Shown here in pieces: positions 1 to 10,349 of a DNA stretch of 64,000 nucleotides. This stretch comes from Pyropia yezoensis. Lineage: Eukaryota > Rhodophyta > Bangiophyceae > Bangiales > Bangiaceae. Location: NCBI GenBank assembly GCA_009829735.1, contig CM020618.1, forward strand, positions 2,168,882 to 2,232,881, read 5' to 3'. How positions within the stretch are numbered: the stretch's first letter is position 1; every line of letters begins with the position of its first letter. Position numbers and translations under genes: made by a program. The notes under the pieces are model-generated. The model saw nothing but the letters and a program-made list of their open reading frames with translations. It did not search any database and was not told the DNA's origin.

Positions 1-35
1 CCCTGCTTCTGGGTACCCCTTATGTTGTAACTCAA

Positions 36-3000
36 GTGCCTTTGATTTGTGGCCCTCAGTACTGGGTCAAGTTGATGAATGGGGAAACCATCCCCATCCT
101 TGGTAAGGGAAATTCTGTGGCTCCTGTGACAGTCTCACAGTCGAAGCCTGTTTGCTCTGTGAGAGAAGGGTTTACTGCTACCCTGCGTTTAGCCCGTAAA
201 GTCACGTTGCCCCCCAACTCGGTGGCGCACGTTGACGTTGTAACTGATTATACGGGGAACGGGTTGGTGCACCCTCACCCCCGTCTTGCTCGCAAGCACC
301 AAGTGCATGTTGCCCTTGGCACGATGGACTCCAAAGCCGGAGTCCCGTGGGGGATCCAGGTTATGAACCTGAGCTCGTCGCCCAAGTACTTCAAGTCGGG
401 AGCCAAGTTCGGCTATATCGACCAACACGAGGGACCGGTAGTAGCGGTCACCCTCAACGCGGGCGCAAGAAGCGACCCGAAGTCCGGAAAGGAGAAGCAT
501 CAAGCCAAGTCGGCCGCCTCACCTCGGCCCCATGTGAACATGGAGGGTGTTACACCCAGGTTGCGGGATCAAGTTGAACGCCTCTTGGACCAATATCACA
601 AGTTGTGGGATGGTCAATTTGGACTGATGAGAGCCACCCAACACCGGATCGAGTTGAAGCCCGGTGCACCCCCTACACGCCAATAACCGTATAGGGGAGG
701 ACCCTGTTCAAGGGCCCTCGTTAAGGAGCAAGTTGCTCGCATGGAGGCCCTCGATGTGATCCAGGCCAGCAACGCCGAGTGGGCGAGTCCGGTGGTTATC
801 GTCCCCAAAGTTGATGGGACCCCCCGGTTCTGTATCGACTACCGTAAGCTCAACGATAGCACGGTGAAGGACAGTTATCCCCTACCTAGGATGGACGACT
901 GTCTGGACTCCCTGGGGGAGGCGGACGTGTTCTCTACCCTGGACTGTAACGCGGGGTACTGGCAAATTCCCATTGCCCCGGAAGACAGGCATAAAAACTA
1001 CCTGTCACTGTGGTACCTACCAGTGCAAGCGTCTACCGCTTGGCCTGTGTAACGCGCCGGCAACTTTTCAGCGCGCTATGGACATGATTCTGGCCGGAGT
1101 ACGGTGGCAGGTCTGTCTCGTGTACCTAGACGATATCATTGTGTTCTCCCGAAGTCCGGAGGAACACATTGGCCATCTTGGCCAGGTGTTCAAGCTACTT
1201 GCTGACGCCGGTGTGTCACTGAATGCGAGTAAGTGCCACCTCTTTACTCAAGAGGTGGAATACTTGGGACATGTTGTCCGTCCGGGGCGTCTCAGTGTCA
1301 ACGAGAAAAACTTGAGGGCCATCCGTAAGGCTCAGTACCCCCGGACCCAGACCCAGACGAGGAGCTTCCTCGGGATGTGTAACGTGCACTGACGCTTCAC
1401 CGAAGGCTTCGCCAAGGTGGCAAAACCGTTGAATGAGTCAGTGAGCTCAACGCTACCAAAGAACCTGCCTCCCCCAAGTCGGGTGGAGCAGGAATCCTTT
1501 GAGACTCTTCGGGACCTTCTGCTGAAGCCCCCTATCCTGGCTATTCCCAGGTTGGGAGGCCACTACATCTTGGATGTGGACGCTAGCTACGACCAACTGG
1601 GTTGTGTGTTGCTTCAGCAGCAGCCGGACAAGGAGTACTTGCCGGTGGGATACTTCAGCAAGGGCCTAACTCGGCCAAGAAGAACTACGGAGTCACCGAG
1701 TTGGAAGGACTCGCAGTGGTGCGGGCGGTGACGTCACTTCTTCACTACCTAGAGGGTGAGAAGTTCCTCATCCGCTGTGACCACCGCGCGTTGCAGTTCA
1801 TCTTCAAGACGGACTGTACGAACACTCGTCTCAACCGGTGGAGGGTGCGACTGGCACCCTTCAGCTTTGATATTGAGTACTGACCTGGCAGGCAACATGC
1901 CCTGGCCGACGGCCTCTTTCGGGTACCTACCGAAGGGCTGGACGCTAACCCAGTCGATGAGGACATCCCCATCGTGGGGGTAGTCACGCGCTCGGGTCAG
2001 GCGTTAAACCCCGAGGCGCCAGGGAACATGAAGTACTTGCCCCTGTCCCTGGACGAGGTTGTGAAGGCCCAGGCTGAGGATCCCTTCTGCAAGTCGCAAA
2101 GAGATACACTGGATACAGTGGCGGAGACGCCGTTCCTTAGGCCCACGCCGAGGATCCCTTCTGCAAGTCGCAGAGGGATACACTGGATACAGTGGCGGAG
2201 ACGCGGTTCTTTCTGGGAGACGATGGCCTCCTCATGAGAAGGGGGGTATTCCAGGGGACCGAACAACTTTTCGTCCCCGCATCCCTTAAGGACGGTATCC
2301 TTGAGAGGGAGCATAACGCTCCCACAGGTGGACACCCGGGGTCTAGTAAGCTGTACCAGACCCTGAGGACCAGGTACTACTGGCCGTCCATGGTTGTGGA
2401 CATCTACAGTTGGGTGGCTGCCTGCACAAGTTGTGCACAGAACCGTCTGATGGAACGGCGGCCTACTACGGCTATGCTATTGTTCCCGGCCAAGGAGCCC
2501 TTTGCCGCGTTGGCGATGGACATCCTTGGGCCGCTGCCAGTGACCGAGGAGGGCAACCAGTACCTCCTGGTCATCTGTGACCGCTTCACGAAACTTACGC
2601 GAGCGATCCCACTGGCAGAGATCACGGCCATGTCGGTCGTGTCAGCCTTCCAAGATCACCGGGTTGCCGCGTATGGCATTCCGGATAGTACACTATCGGA
2701 CAATGGACCGCAATTTGCGTCTGCACTGTTTCAAGGAGTGCTGGATATGTTGGGGGTGCGGGCAAACTATGCCACCTCCTACCACCCACAAACTAATGGG
2801 CAGGTGGAGCGCTTCAACAAAACTATTGTTAGGCAGCTGCGCCACTGCGTGAGTGAGCACGTGAAAACGTGGGACCAATACATTTCTATTCTTACAACTG
2901 CCTTCAATTCGCAGGTTCACTCATCTACCGGGGAAGTACCCCTCGCTTTTGTGACCCCCCGTCGCGTGCGGTCTATTGCTGTGCGGCGGTCGCTCCCAAC

Positions 3001-3610
3001 TAGGGAGGATGGTGGCAGTACGCCTACTCCTACTGAGAGTAAGGCGGAGTTCGCTGCTAGGCTTGAAAAACTCATCCCTAAAGTCAGGGCTGAGATGGAC
3101 AAAGCACAAAAGCGCTACAAGCGTACCTTTGACAAAAAGGTGCGCAACGCCAAGCATGTCCCCGAACAGGGTGACTGGGTATTGGTCCACTCACACACCC
3201 CAACTGGGGGTAAGTTGGTGTTCCAGACGAAGGGGCCGTACCAGGTCCTTCGTACTGATGGGCGGCGCTTCACCATCGAAAGTGACGATGGGGTCCGCAC
3301 AATGAACGGACAGGACGTGGTCAAAGTTGCACCACCGCCTGCAGGCGACCCAGCTTGGGCGCGAGCGTTGGAAGCGTGGCGCCTCCCCTCACTGCCTGCG
3401 GCCAAACAGGGCTCGCAGGAGTACGTGTTCGATAAGTTCATCGACCACGGCTGGGATGAGGACACTGACCGCCTCATGTTGAGGGTGCGTTGGTTTGGCT
3501 ACAAAGCCAAGGATGATACGTGGGAGTATGTGGAGGACGTTCCCGCTGAGAAGGTTCGGGCGTACTGTGCCCGGAATGAGATAGACCCACACAGCCCTCC
3601 CTCAACGTGA
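36..3610 (+). pseudogene. pol: Decayed pol polyprotein of element C (RT, RNase H, integrase, chromodomain)
   Basis: Reverse transcriptase, RNase H and integrase of a Ty3/gypsy element, now broken. Visible: RT core FCIDYRKLN (about 829-855) and YLDDIIVFS (about 1123-1150), RNase H start ILDVDASYDQLG (about 1567), integrase zinc finger H-H-C-C (about 2325-2430), catalytic core MDILGPLP, LSDNGPQF and NGQVERFNK (D, D, E all present), and a C-terminal chromodomain around RVRWFGYKAKDDTWEYVED (about 3484-3540). Breaks: TAA at 684-686, a frameshift near 1000, TGA at 1390-1392 where CNVYRRF-type elements have Arg, a frameshift near 1665, TGA at 1881-1883 where EYRPGRQ is expected, and a frame change caused by a 74-bp tandem duplication at 2076-2205. 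The integrase-chromodomain part (2192-3610) is open. Confidence 0.9.
2076..2205 (+). repeat. 74-bp-period tandem duplication inside pol
   Basis: A stretch of about 55 bp beginning GAGGATCCCTTCTGCAAGTC occurs at 2076 and again at 2150, with only a few mismatches. The 74-bp period is not a multiple of three. It accounts exactly for the shift from the frame used before 2150 to the frame used by the integrase after 2192. Confidence 0.8.
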
Positions 3611-3721
3611 GGGAAGGCTGAGTAACAGTGCCAAGAGAGTGCTTCAAGTCGAAGTGGTACGCAGAGTGGCTTTTAACTACAGCCCTAACCCTCACACTCT
3701 CACAACAAAGGCAGCTGCCAA

Positions 3722-5665
3722 CTAGGCATGCATGCTAGACTCTCCAACCCCACGGCCCTCGCCCACACGTAGAGGCGAGCGGCGAGACCCACGGCGATAA
3801 CGCTCCCCACCAGTCGGCGGGGCCGGCGGCTCCAAGTCGGACCCGTCGCGCCCCTCACGGTCGCGCAAGTGGCGACGACCGCGGCTGCTCTTCTGCTTAG
3901 TCTTGCGCGCAAGTTGGCGACGCAGACGCCGGACCGACTCCGACTCTGACGGAGTCGAGGACTCCGAGACGGAGTAAGACAACTCGTCTTCCGACACGGA
4001 GGGAGAGCGCCGCGAGAGTCGGCGACGACGGCGAGGAGGCGAGTATGCCAGGCTCGCACGACGTTTGCCACGCCCAAGTGGGGCTGGCTGGGGCATAATA
4101 GCCCCAATGCGAGCCAACTCGGCCGTCATAAACTCCGCCACCGACTCGCAACTCGCGGTCGCCACTGCAGTACGAACGCGCTCCTCAAGTTGAGGAGTCT
4201 CGGAAGTTTGAAGGGTTGCGGTCGACGCGGCCAACCAGGAAATGGTGCGCACTAACGTGGTGATCATCATCTCTGAGGTTAGAGGCGTGGGCGGTAACAC
4301 CAACTTGGGGTATACAGTCAGGAGGGTGGCCCCCAAGTTGGGGGACACCGGGGTGGACGACTCAGCGGCCACGCTAATCGGGATGTCCCCGTGCGGCTGG
4401 TAGGAGACAGGAGGAAGCGGAGGGGCACGCCGAGGTGGCGGGACCCGGGTGTAACTGCGACCCCGACTTGGGGCCCCCGCAGTGGGTTGAGTCATATGGT
4501 CATCATGGGAGGGCACGGCCATAACTATGGCCTTGTCCGGGGGTGGCGCAGTGTGGCGATCCACCCCCGGGGCATACGGGTAGTCCCCGATGCGCAACCC
4601 CTCTCGTGGGACCACACGGCCGTCGTGAAGTTCACGAGCGACCCATACGAACTGGCGAAGTGCGCCATCGTCCTTGGGCCCACGAGTGGGGCGGCGCAAC
4701 TTGTGCTCTATGCTCTCCCACGCGATAAACTTGTGGAGGCGGAGCATCTCCTCAAGTAGAGTGAGTTGTCCTGATGAGCACCCCTCAGCAACTAGCTGAG
4801 GGGTGAGCTGTTCCAAACCTTGGATAAGCCGGAGGGGGGGATGCCAGAGCATCCCCCGCCGCTGAACACAAGACACCCAGGTCGACATGACCTCGAGGAG
4901 CCACTGGGTGGCCAACATGGCCCACACCAGGTGATCAGGGCCAGCCGTCAACATGACGGAACCGAAGTGGTCAAGAAACCATGGCAGCAACGCCGGGAAC
5001 CCATAGGGGACCTCAACTTGAGGCTACCACTCGGGCTTCCTCGGATAGTACTGCTCCTTACTGGCAGCAGACTGCTGAGGAAACTCAAGTTGAGCCGAGG
5101 TCACCAAGAAGGGACCTCGCCGGAAGTCCTTCTCCATCCGCACATCAAAGTGATGAGTGTGCGGATCGGCCTCGTGAAGGTACGGGGGGCGAGTTGCCAC
5201 CGCGTCCCAAGTAAAGGTCAGCAAGTCGCCGGGACCCGGGATACGATCCCCGCGGTCCACCATGGCCTTGGTCCGCTGTACGTCTTCGACCTCCTCGTCT
5301 TCCAGGAAGGCAAACTGGTCCGTCCTGAAGCCGGCAGGGAACCCGACCCTACGGGGATACTTCTCCCGTAGGCGGTCCCATACCCGACCCATCGCTGCGC
5401 GAAGTCGGCCACAGCGAAGAACAGTCAACCCCTCCTCATAGAGAGGCCAAGCGGGGTAAAACCACTGCCCCAAGGCCTCACGCGGGACAACTAGTCCCGC
5501 CTCCGGGGGAGATCCCGCCGTCAACCCAAAGCCGGGTGACGCGGGAGTCCCATCCCCCGGAGCGATCGCGGAGCCCCCGCCGGAGGTCCCGGCGGGCGCT
5601 GCACCGTAGGAGGCGCCCTCCATACGTTCATCGAGAGAGTCCGTCTCCACCCCCGGGGTCGCCAT
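3722..5665 (-). pseudogene. Antisense extra ORF (aORF) of element C, one in-frame stop
   Basis: A long frame on the strand opposite pol, convergent with it and 111 bp from its end. A plausible start is the ATG at 5665 (MATPGVETDS); the frame is open further upstream to 5851. A TAG at 5024-5026 divides it into two parts in the same phase, and the text continues after the stop (YYPRKPEW, stop, PQVEVPYGFP). Homology to the element B aORF spans the stop: FLVTSAQLEF against FLVSCNHQEF, and VEVPYGFP against VEIPVGFA. A central hydrophobic/Trp-rich domain (about 5010-4690) is followed by a Pro-rich and then a Ser/Arg-rich basic tail. No known enzyme motif is recognised. Function unknown. Confidence 0.65.
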
Positions 5666-5983
5666 GGCTCTCCCCAAGTTGGGGAGAGACGCCCTGGCTA
5701 CAGCGGCAAGAGACCCGCCTCGAGTTGAGGGGGACTCGGATCGTGGGTAGACGGGTGGCCTCCCCCGCGTGGGGCGGCCCAGGGGAAGGTGAAGGGGAGG
5801 TGGTGGGATAGTGAAGTGAGAACCGGGGAGAGCAAGCTGCCGAGTGGGCAAGCTTGAGGTTAGGGGCGGTCAACGTCACCGCCTCCACATCCGCGTTACG
5901 TACTCAAGGGGGGACAGCAAGTCGCGCCCCCAACGCCGAGACGTGCGTTTACGCACCCCCTCACAGGGCCGACCGGGTCGGTC

Positions 5984-6002
5984 GGAACTGAGGAGAGGGG
6001 AG
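5984..6002 (+). promoter_or_regulatory. Polypurine tract of element C
   Basis: A purine-rich run (GAGGAGAGGGGAG with its left extension) lies directly before the 3' LTR, where the plus-strand primer of reverse transcription is expected. Confidence 0.6.
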
Positions 6003-6460
6003 TGTGGCAGTATTGACCCCCAGGTATGGGGGCAACACGTGCCATGTAAGGGGCGGCAGGCCACTAGCCTGATCCGTTCCTCCCCCTGCATTTGGGTCCG
6101 TATTTCCTAAGTTTGGGATAGTTAGCTTAGTAGTAAATCCAACTTGGATTTGAGGGTTTTCTGCATTTATCGTCTTGAATTTTCGTGTGGCCCGGTGGGC
6201 AGGTGCTGGGGTGGGAGATTCTGAGTGGCGAGATTCTGAGGGGACCCTGGGGGGATAAGGGGAGGGACAGCGGGGCTTGGACCTGCGTCCCCGTCCCGAC
6301 CAAGAAACTGTTGGACCACACACCATCCTCTTGTTTGTCAGTGGGGGGTTTGCCCCACAACAGGGACAGAGTGTGTGCGACTTGCACTTCTTCCGGTTCC
6401 CCCGACACGGGATGCAGCCCCTGTACACCGCCCCAACGTGTGTAAGTGGTTTTTGCCACA
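6003..6460 (+). repeat. 3' LTR of element C
   Basis: A 458-bp segment that starts TGTGGCA and ends TGCCACA, a perfect 7-bp terminal inverted repeat of TG...CA type, placed right after the polypurine tract. The 5' partner is outside the window, so the call rests on the ends and the position. The following CCCGC would be the target duplication. Confidence 0.65.
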
Positions 6461-7702
6461 CCCGCTGTTGTCCTACTATACCGCCGCCGACGCGGCGGTG
6501 CCGGACGCGCTCGATGTCGCGGCCGCGGGGCTTGGCGCCGCTCGTGAGTGCCGCGCCGCCCTCGCCGAGGCGATGCGGAAGGGGCAAAAGTCGTAGTGAA
6601 GCATGACACAGAGATCAGTCCACCGCAGCCGCACGTCGCACGACCTTTCCAGAGGTCGATCGGCACGCAGAGCACGCGCTGAGCCGCGGCTCGACTGTCT
6701 CCAACCTCCACGCCAAAATCCCGAGACGTATATCTCGCCAGCTACGCGGACCGCACCCGTCGTCGCACGCCCACTCCTTCTTTCCGGGGTGTGCTGGGCA
6801 GCCCTCGCGAGTCCGCGTCGGCCCTCCCTCCTGTCGCCCTATGCCGGGCGTCGCTGCGGCGGCGTCGTGGCCGCACGTGCGGCCTGGCGCACGATACCCT
6901 GGCGTGCGTGCACCTGAGGTCGCCTCAGCGTCGTGTGCGGGGAGGGGGCCCGGCAGCTTAGCCGGAGGCGGGTCGCTTGCACCCGACTGGCCGCCGTGTC
7001 GACGCGTGGGGGTGCCGACGCCGGGGGCCCGCCGGCCCCACTTGCTGACGCCCTCCCTACCCGCGCTATTTATTTGCCCCTCTGCTCCTTCCTCGTCCCA
7101 GGCCAGGCGCCGGTTACGGCGGAATCGAGCTCCCTGTTCCGCTGCGCCCCCCGCTCCCTCCTGACCGGCGTGCGCGACGTTCGCCCTCCCCCCCCCCCAA
7201 AGTCTGTCGCGAGAGGCCATCGACCGCCATCGCCGCCGCCGCCACCGCCGCCGTTCCCTGCTGGCGCGGCCGCTACCGCTGCGGCGGCCACTCCCGCCTG
7301 TTTTCACCGCCTCCGCCGCCACCACCGCGACCCCCGTCCGCTGTCTGCGCCGTGTCCGCGGCCGCGGCCGCCGCCGTAGCTCTCTCCTGACGCCGCTGCC
7401 GCGGCTCGCTCGTGTGGCTGCTGCCGCCGGCGCCTCCGTCGTTGCTGCTCCTCCCTCTTCCACCCGCCACCCGCCTGTGCGTTTGCCCCCGCCGCCGCCG
7501 CCGCGGCCGCCACCGCCGCCGCCGCCACCGCCGCCGCCGGCCTCGGCTCCGCACTGGTGGCTAGCGCCATCGCGTACGCCGCTGCTGCCGCCGCCACAGC
7601 CACCACCACCGCCGCCGTCACCATCTCGTCGTGCTCCTGCTCGTGGTTTCTCATGTGCGCGCACGGCTTGTGGCTGCGTCACCGATGGCGACGACGGTGT
7701 AG
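6461..7702. other. CG-rich, low-complexity leader region, no supported gene
   Basis: Between the element C LTR and the Fanzor frame. From about 7170 to 7640 it is dominated by CCG/CCA trinucleotide runs that keep several frames open by composition alone. It may hold the promoter and 5' exon of the Fanzor gene, because the Fanzor frame is closed by a TAG at 7700-7702. I see no clear TATA box, splice pair or conserved motif. Confidence 0.5.
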
Positions 7703-9399
7703 CCAGCCGCGGTCGACGCCCGGGACGTGGCTGAGCTCGAGGAAACCGTGCGTGTCAAGCTCTGGTACTCGCGCATGTTGCTGCTTCGCGTGCTGCACGC
7801 GCGTGCGCGGCGCCCGCAGCTGCCCGTGGGCGCCGCGCTGGACGCGACGTTTGCCGGACTGACGGCGGCGGCGGCGGCCGCAGCTGGGGCGCTGCACGAC
7901 GCCGTGCCTTCCACCGGCGGCACAGTGGCGGTCGCGGGCGCCGCCCTGGAGGCGGCCACCACCCTGGCGCTGGCGGACGCGGCTGCGTGGGTGGACGCCT
8001 ACGACCCTGTCGACAACAAACGCCTACTGGCGCAGCGGGCGCGGCGGGCGGCGTCGCTGATTGGGAGCACCTCCCGCGGCATGGCGCGGCGCGTGGCAGT
8101 GGCGGAGGAACGCTGCAGGGCGGCGCCCGACGGCCGCCCCTGCGCCCGCTGCCGCCAGCGGTCGCACAGGACGGGGGCGGCGGTGTGACCGGCCGCCGCG
8201 GTTGGCGGCGACAAGAACGCCCACGCGTACGACCGCGGGGGGGACCCTGCCGCGTCCGACCCTTACGCCTGCCGGGCGACGGTGACGTCGTCGGTAATGG
8301 TGCCCGTGGCGGCGGTGCTGCGTGCGCTGCCCGCGCTCCCGGACGGGACGGCGCACACCGTCCTGCGCGACGAGCTACTTGCGGCCGCGGAGCACCACAC
8401 GCATCTGTCGTTCACGCTGACGCCGGTGTGGCTCAACACTGTTCACTACCTCTTCGGCGACGTCAAGACAGACGGGTGGGCGGCGGCGCGGCCTGCCCCC
8501 GCCCGCTGGGGAGAGTACTGGAACTGGGTGTCGTACGCGGTCTGCTGACGAGGCGCACACGGCGGCAGCCTACCCATCGGCGTGCAGTGCAGATCCTGCG
8601 GGGGGATGCGGGACAACACGCTGTGCGGGCCAGCTGCTGGCCGGCTGCTGGGGTCCTACCCAGCGTTGATGAAGGCCACTGTTCAGGCCATGGACGCCCT
8701 GGCGTCGTTCTTTGACGCCGCGTGCCACAAACACCTGCCGCACCGCAACAGCCGCGCGCGGTGGCGGGGGGTGGTGACTACCACCGTCACCCACACGGCG
8801 CGGACCGTCACGGTCGCGACCCGGCGCTTGGCGTGGCGTGTGGCCACCGCGGTCGTGGACGCTGCCGAGGCCCCCGCATGTGGCGACGAGGGGGGTCGCC
8901 GTCGCGGCGCCGCTGTCTACGCGGCCTCAAAGAGCTGCCTGGAGCGGGGGAGCGACGCCCCGCGCGCGGCGCACGCGGCCAAACTGGAATTCCTGCCCCC
9001 GAAAGTGCGCGCGGCGGCGCTCACGGACATCGCCGACGCGCGGGCGCGGGCGCAGCCAGCGCCCCCGCAGGGCATCGCACGGCTGTTCCCAACAGGCGGA
9101 GCAGACACGGTCGCGCGCCAGTGGGCAGAGTTCATACCGTACTTGCTGCACGTGCAGGCGGAGGGGGTGGTGCGCAAGCCCATCTCGCTCGTGCCAGGCA
9201 AGGCCGCCACACTGCACGAGTATGGCACGGTAACCAAGGCACGCCTGGGCCCACTCATCCGGCGCGCGTGGCCCGCAACCCAACAGGTGTACATGAAGGT
9301 CAGTCGGCGTGGGGCGGCGGCCATTGCGGGGCTACTGGGGATGGAGACGGCGCGGTGCACCGCCGGCGCAGACCTGGGCACCAACGGGGAGGGGGTGGT
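7703..9399 (+). pseudogene. Fanzor-like (eukaryotic TnpB/IS605-OrfB-like) gene, 5' part, interrupted by element A
   Basis: N-terminal portion of a Fanzor-type RNA-guided nuclease homologue. One phase runs from after the TAG at 7700 to the insertion point at 9399; the first ATG in it is at 7775. It contains two TGA codons (8186-8188 and 8546-8548), and reasonable protein text continues after each (for example GGDKNAHAYDRGGD and GGMRDNTLCGP). They may be CGA-to-TGA mutations, sequencing errors or unrecognised introns. The end of this part, GADLGTNGEGVV, matches the region just before RuvC-I in Fanzor proteins and joins in phase to the part beginning at 20127. Assignment rests on the C-terminal half. 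The N-terminal half is Ala/Arg-rich and has no motif I can name. Confidence 0.7.
9395..9399. repeat. Target-site duplication of element A, left copy
   Basis: GTGGT directly left of the LTR. The same five bases follow the right LTR at 20127-20131 (six bases, GGTGGT, if the degraded last LTR base is counted). Confidence 0.85.
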
Positions 9400-9762
9400 T
9401 GTAGCACAATAGGTATCCGCTGCACGTCCACTCTCAGGGAACACTCACCAAGGGGGATCGGCACCAACGTCACCGGGACGCCAAGGTTGCTGTCCTTGGA
9501 GCGCAAGCCACGGGACCAGGATGGGCGCCCAAATGGGAGGGGTTTGTTGTTCTACCTTGGCCGGCGGTGGATTCGCCGCCGGGCCCCTCGTTATAAACCC
9601 TCGGAGACACTACTAACTACCCTCCACCCCAAGATGCAAGTCCCTCTGGTCATACGTAACTTATAGATACCGTGACCAGTACGGACTCCCAAGTTGCAAG
9701 TTAAGGGTTAGAAGTAGCCCCCCTAGTACTAGGGTCACAATACGGACAACCATATTGTTACA
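9400..9762 (-). repeat. 3' LTR of element A
   Basis: 363 bp, starting TGTAGCACAATAGG and ending CATATTGTTACA, matching 19764-20125. On the + strand it contains TATAAA at 9592-9597, pointing toward the antisense ORF; the other LTR has a mutated version (CATACA). Confidence 0.93.
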
Positions 9763-9776
9763 TATCCCCCCCTTAG
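9763..9776 (-). promoter_or_regulatory. Polypurine tract of element A
   Basis: On the minus strand the bases next to the 3' LTR read CTAAGGGGGGGGATA, a purine run in the correct place for plus-strand priming. Confidence 0.65.
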
Positions 9777-10236
9777 ATTCGGCCCGTTCTCGGGTCGAGT
9801 TGCATTCGGGTTACCGAATGTAAGTGGGTCGCGTGACCGTTTACCAGTCGGGTGGGGCTTTGCGCCCTGTCGCGACAGACACCCCTTTTCGAGGTTGTCT
9901 GAGGGGGGTGCCCCCCTTTGTATGGTACACACACGATACGTTTTCCGGACCGATGAATTCCCGATGCGGGTTTCTGTTCACGACCCCCCTTTCCGAGGGG
10001 TGGTACAAGCGGATCCGCAACCAGGCGTCTGGTGGTAGGGGGCCCCGCTCGCGGGACGATTGAGTGGATGGCGGGGGCTGCCCGCGTTGCGTGGCGGCGG
10101 TTGGGGGTGACCCTCCTTGGTTAATCCGTGGGGGGGGGGCGTGGCCCCGATCCAGGTGCCTGGGTGGATCGCCCTCGTAGCTCGGCTGGCGCGGGTCGTC
10201 CCGCGCTGCCGTATCGCTCATGATGAGCTGTGTGGT

Positions 10237-10242
10237 TATAAG
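10237..10242 (+). promoter_or_regulatory. TATA-box candidate for the element A antisense ORF
   Basis: TATAAG about 110 bp upstream of the ATG at 10350, in + orientation. The ATG lies in GCCGCCATGT, close to an ideal Kozak context. Together they suggest that the antisense ORF has its own promoter inside the element. Confidence 0.45.
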
Positions 10243-10349
10243 CGCGGGTGCCCGCGCTTCCCTGGCTCGTCCGCGCGAGCGTTCCTTGTACCGGGTCGAG
10301 CCGGCTGCGGCTTTTTCGCACGGGGCGCCCCTGCTACCCCGGCGCCGCC

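Larger units (their letters stand above)
1..6460 (+). mobile_element. Ty3/gypsy chromovirus, element C (5' part outside window)
   Basis: Internal region and 3' LTR of an LTR retrotransposon reading left to right. In order: pol (protease tail, RT, RNase H, integrase, chromodomain) to 3610, a 110-bp spacer, an ORF on the opposite strand (5665 back to 3722), a purine tract, and an LTR at 6003-6460. The 5' LTR, gag and protease active site lie left of the window. The pol frame is interrupted many times, so this is an old, inactive copy. The gag/pol-plus-convergent-antisense-ORF layout is the same as in elements A and B. Confidence 0.9.

Noticed and set aside
6615-7682. 355-codon minus-strand Gly/Arg-rich frame
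   Set aside because: Openness comes from CCG/CCA runs; no domain, and it overlaps equally open + frames.
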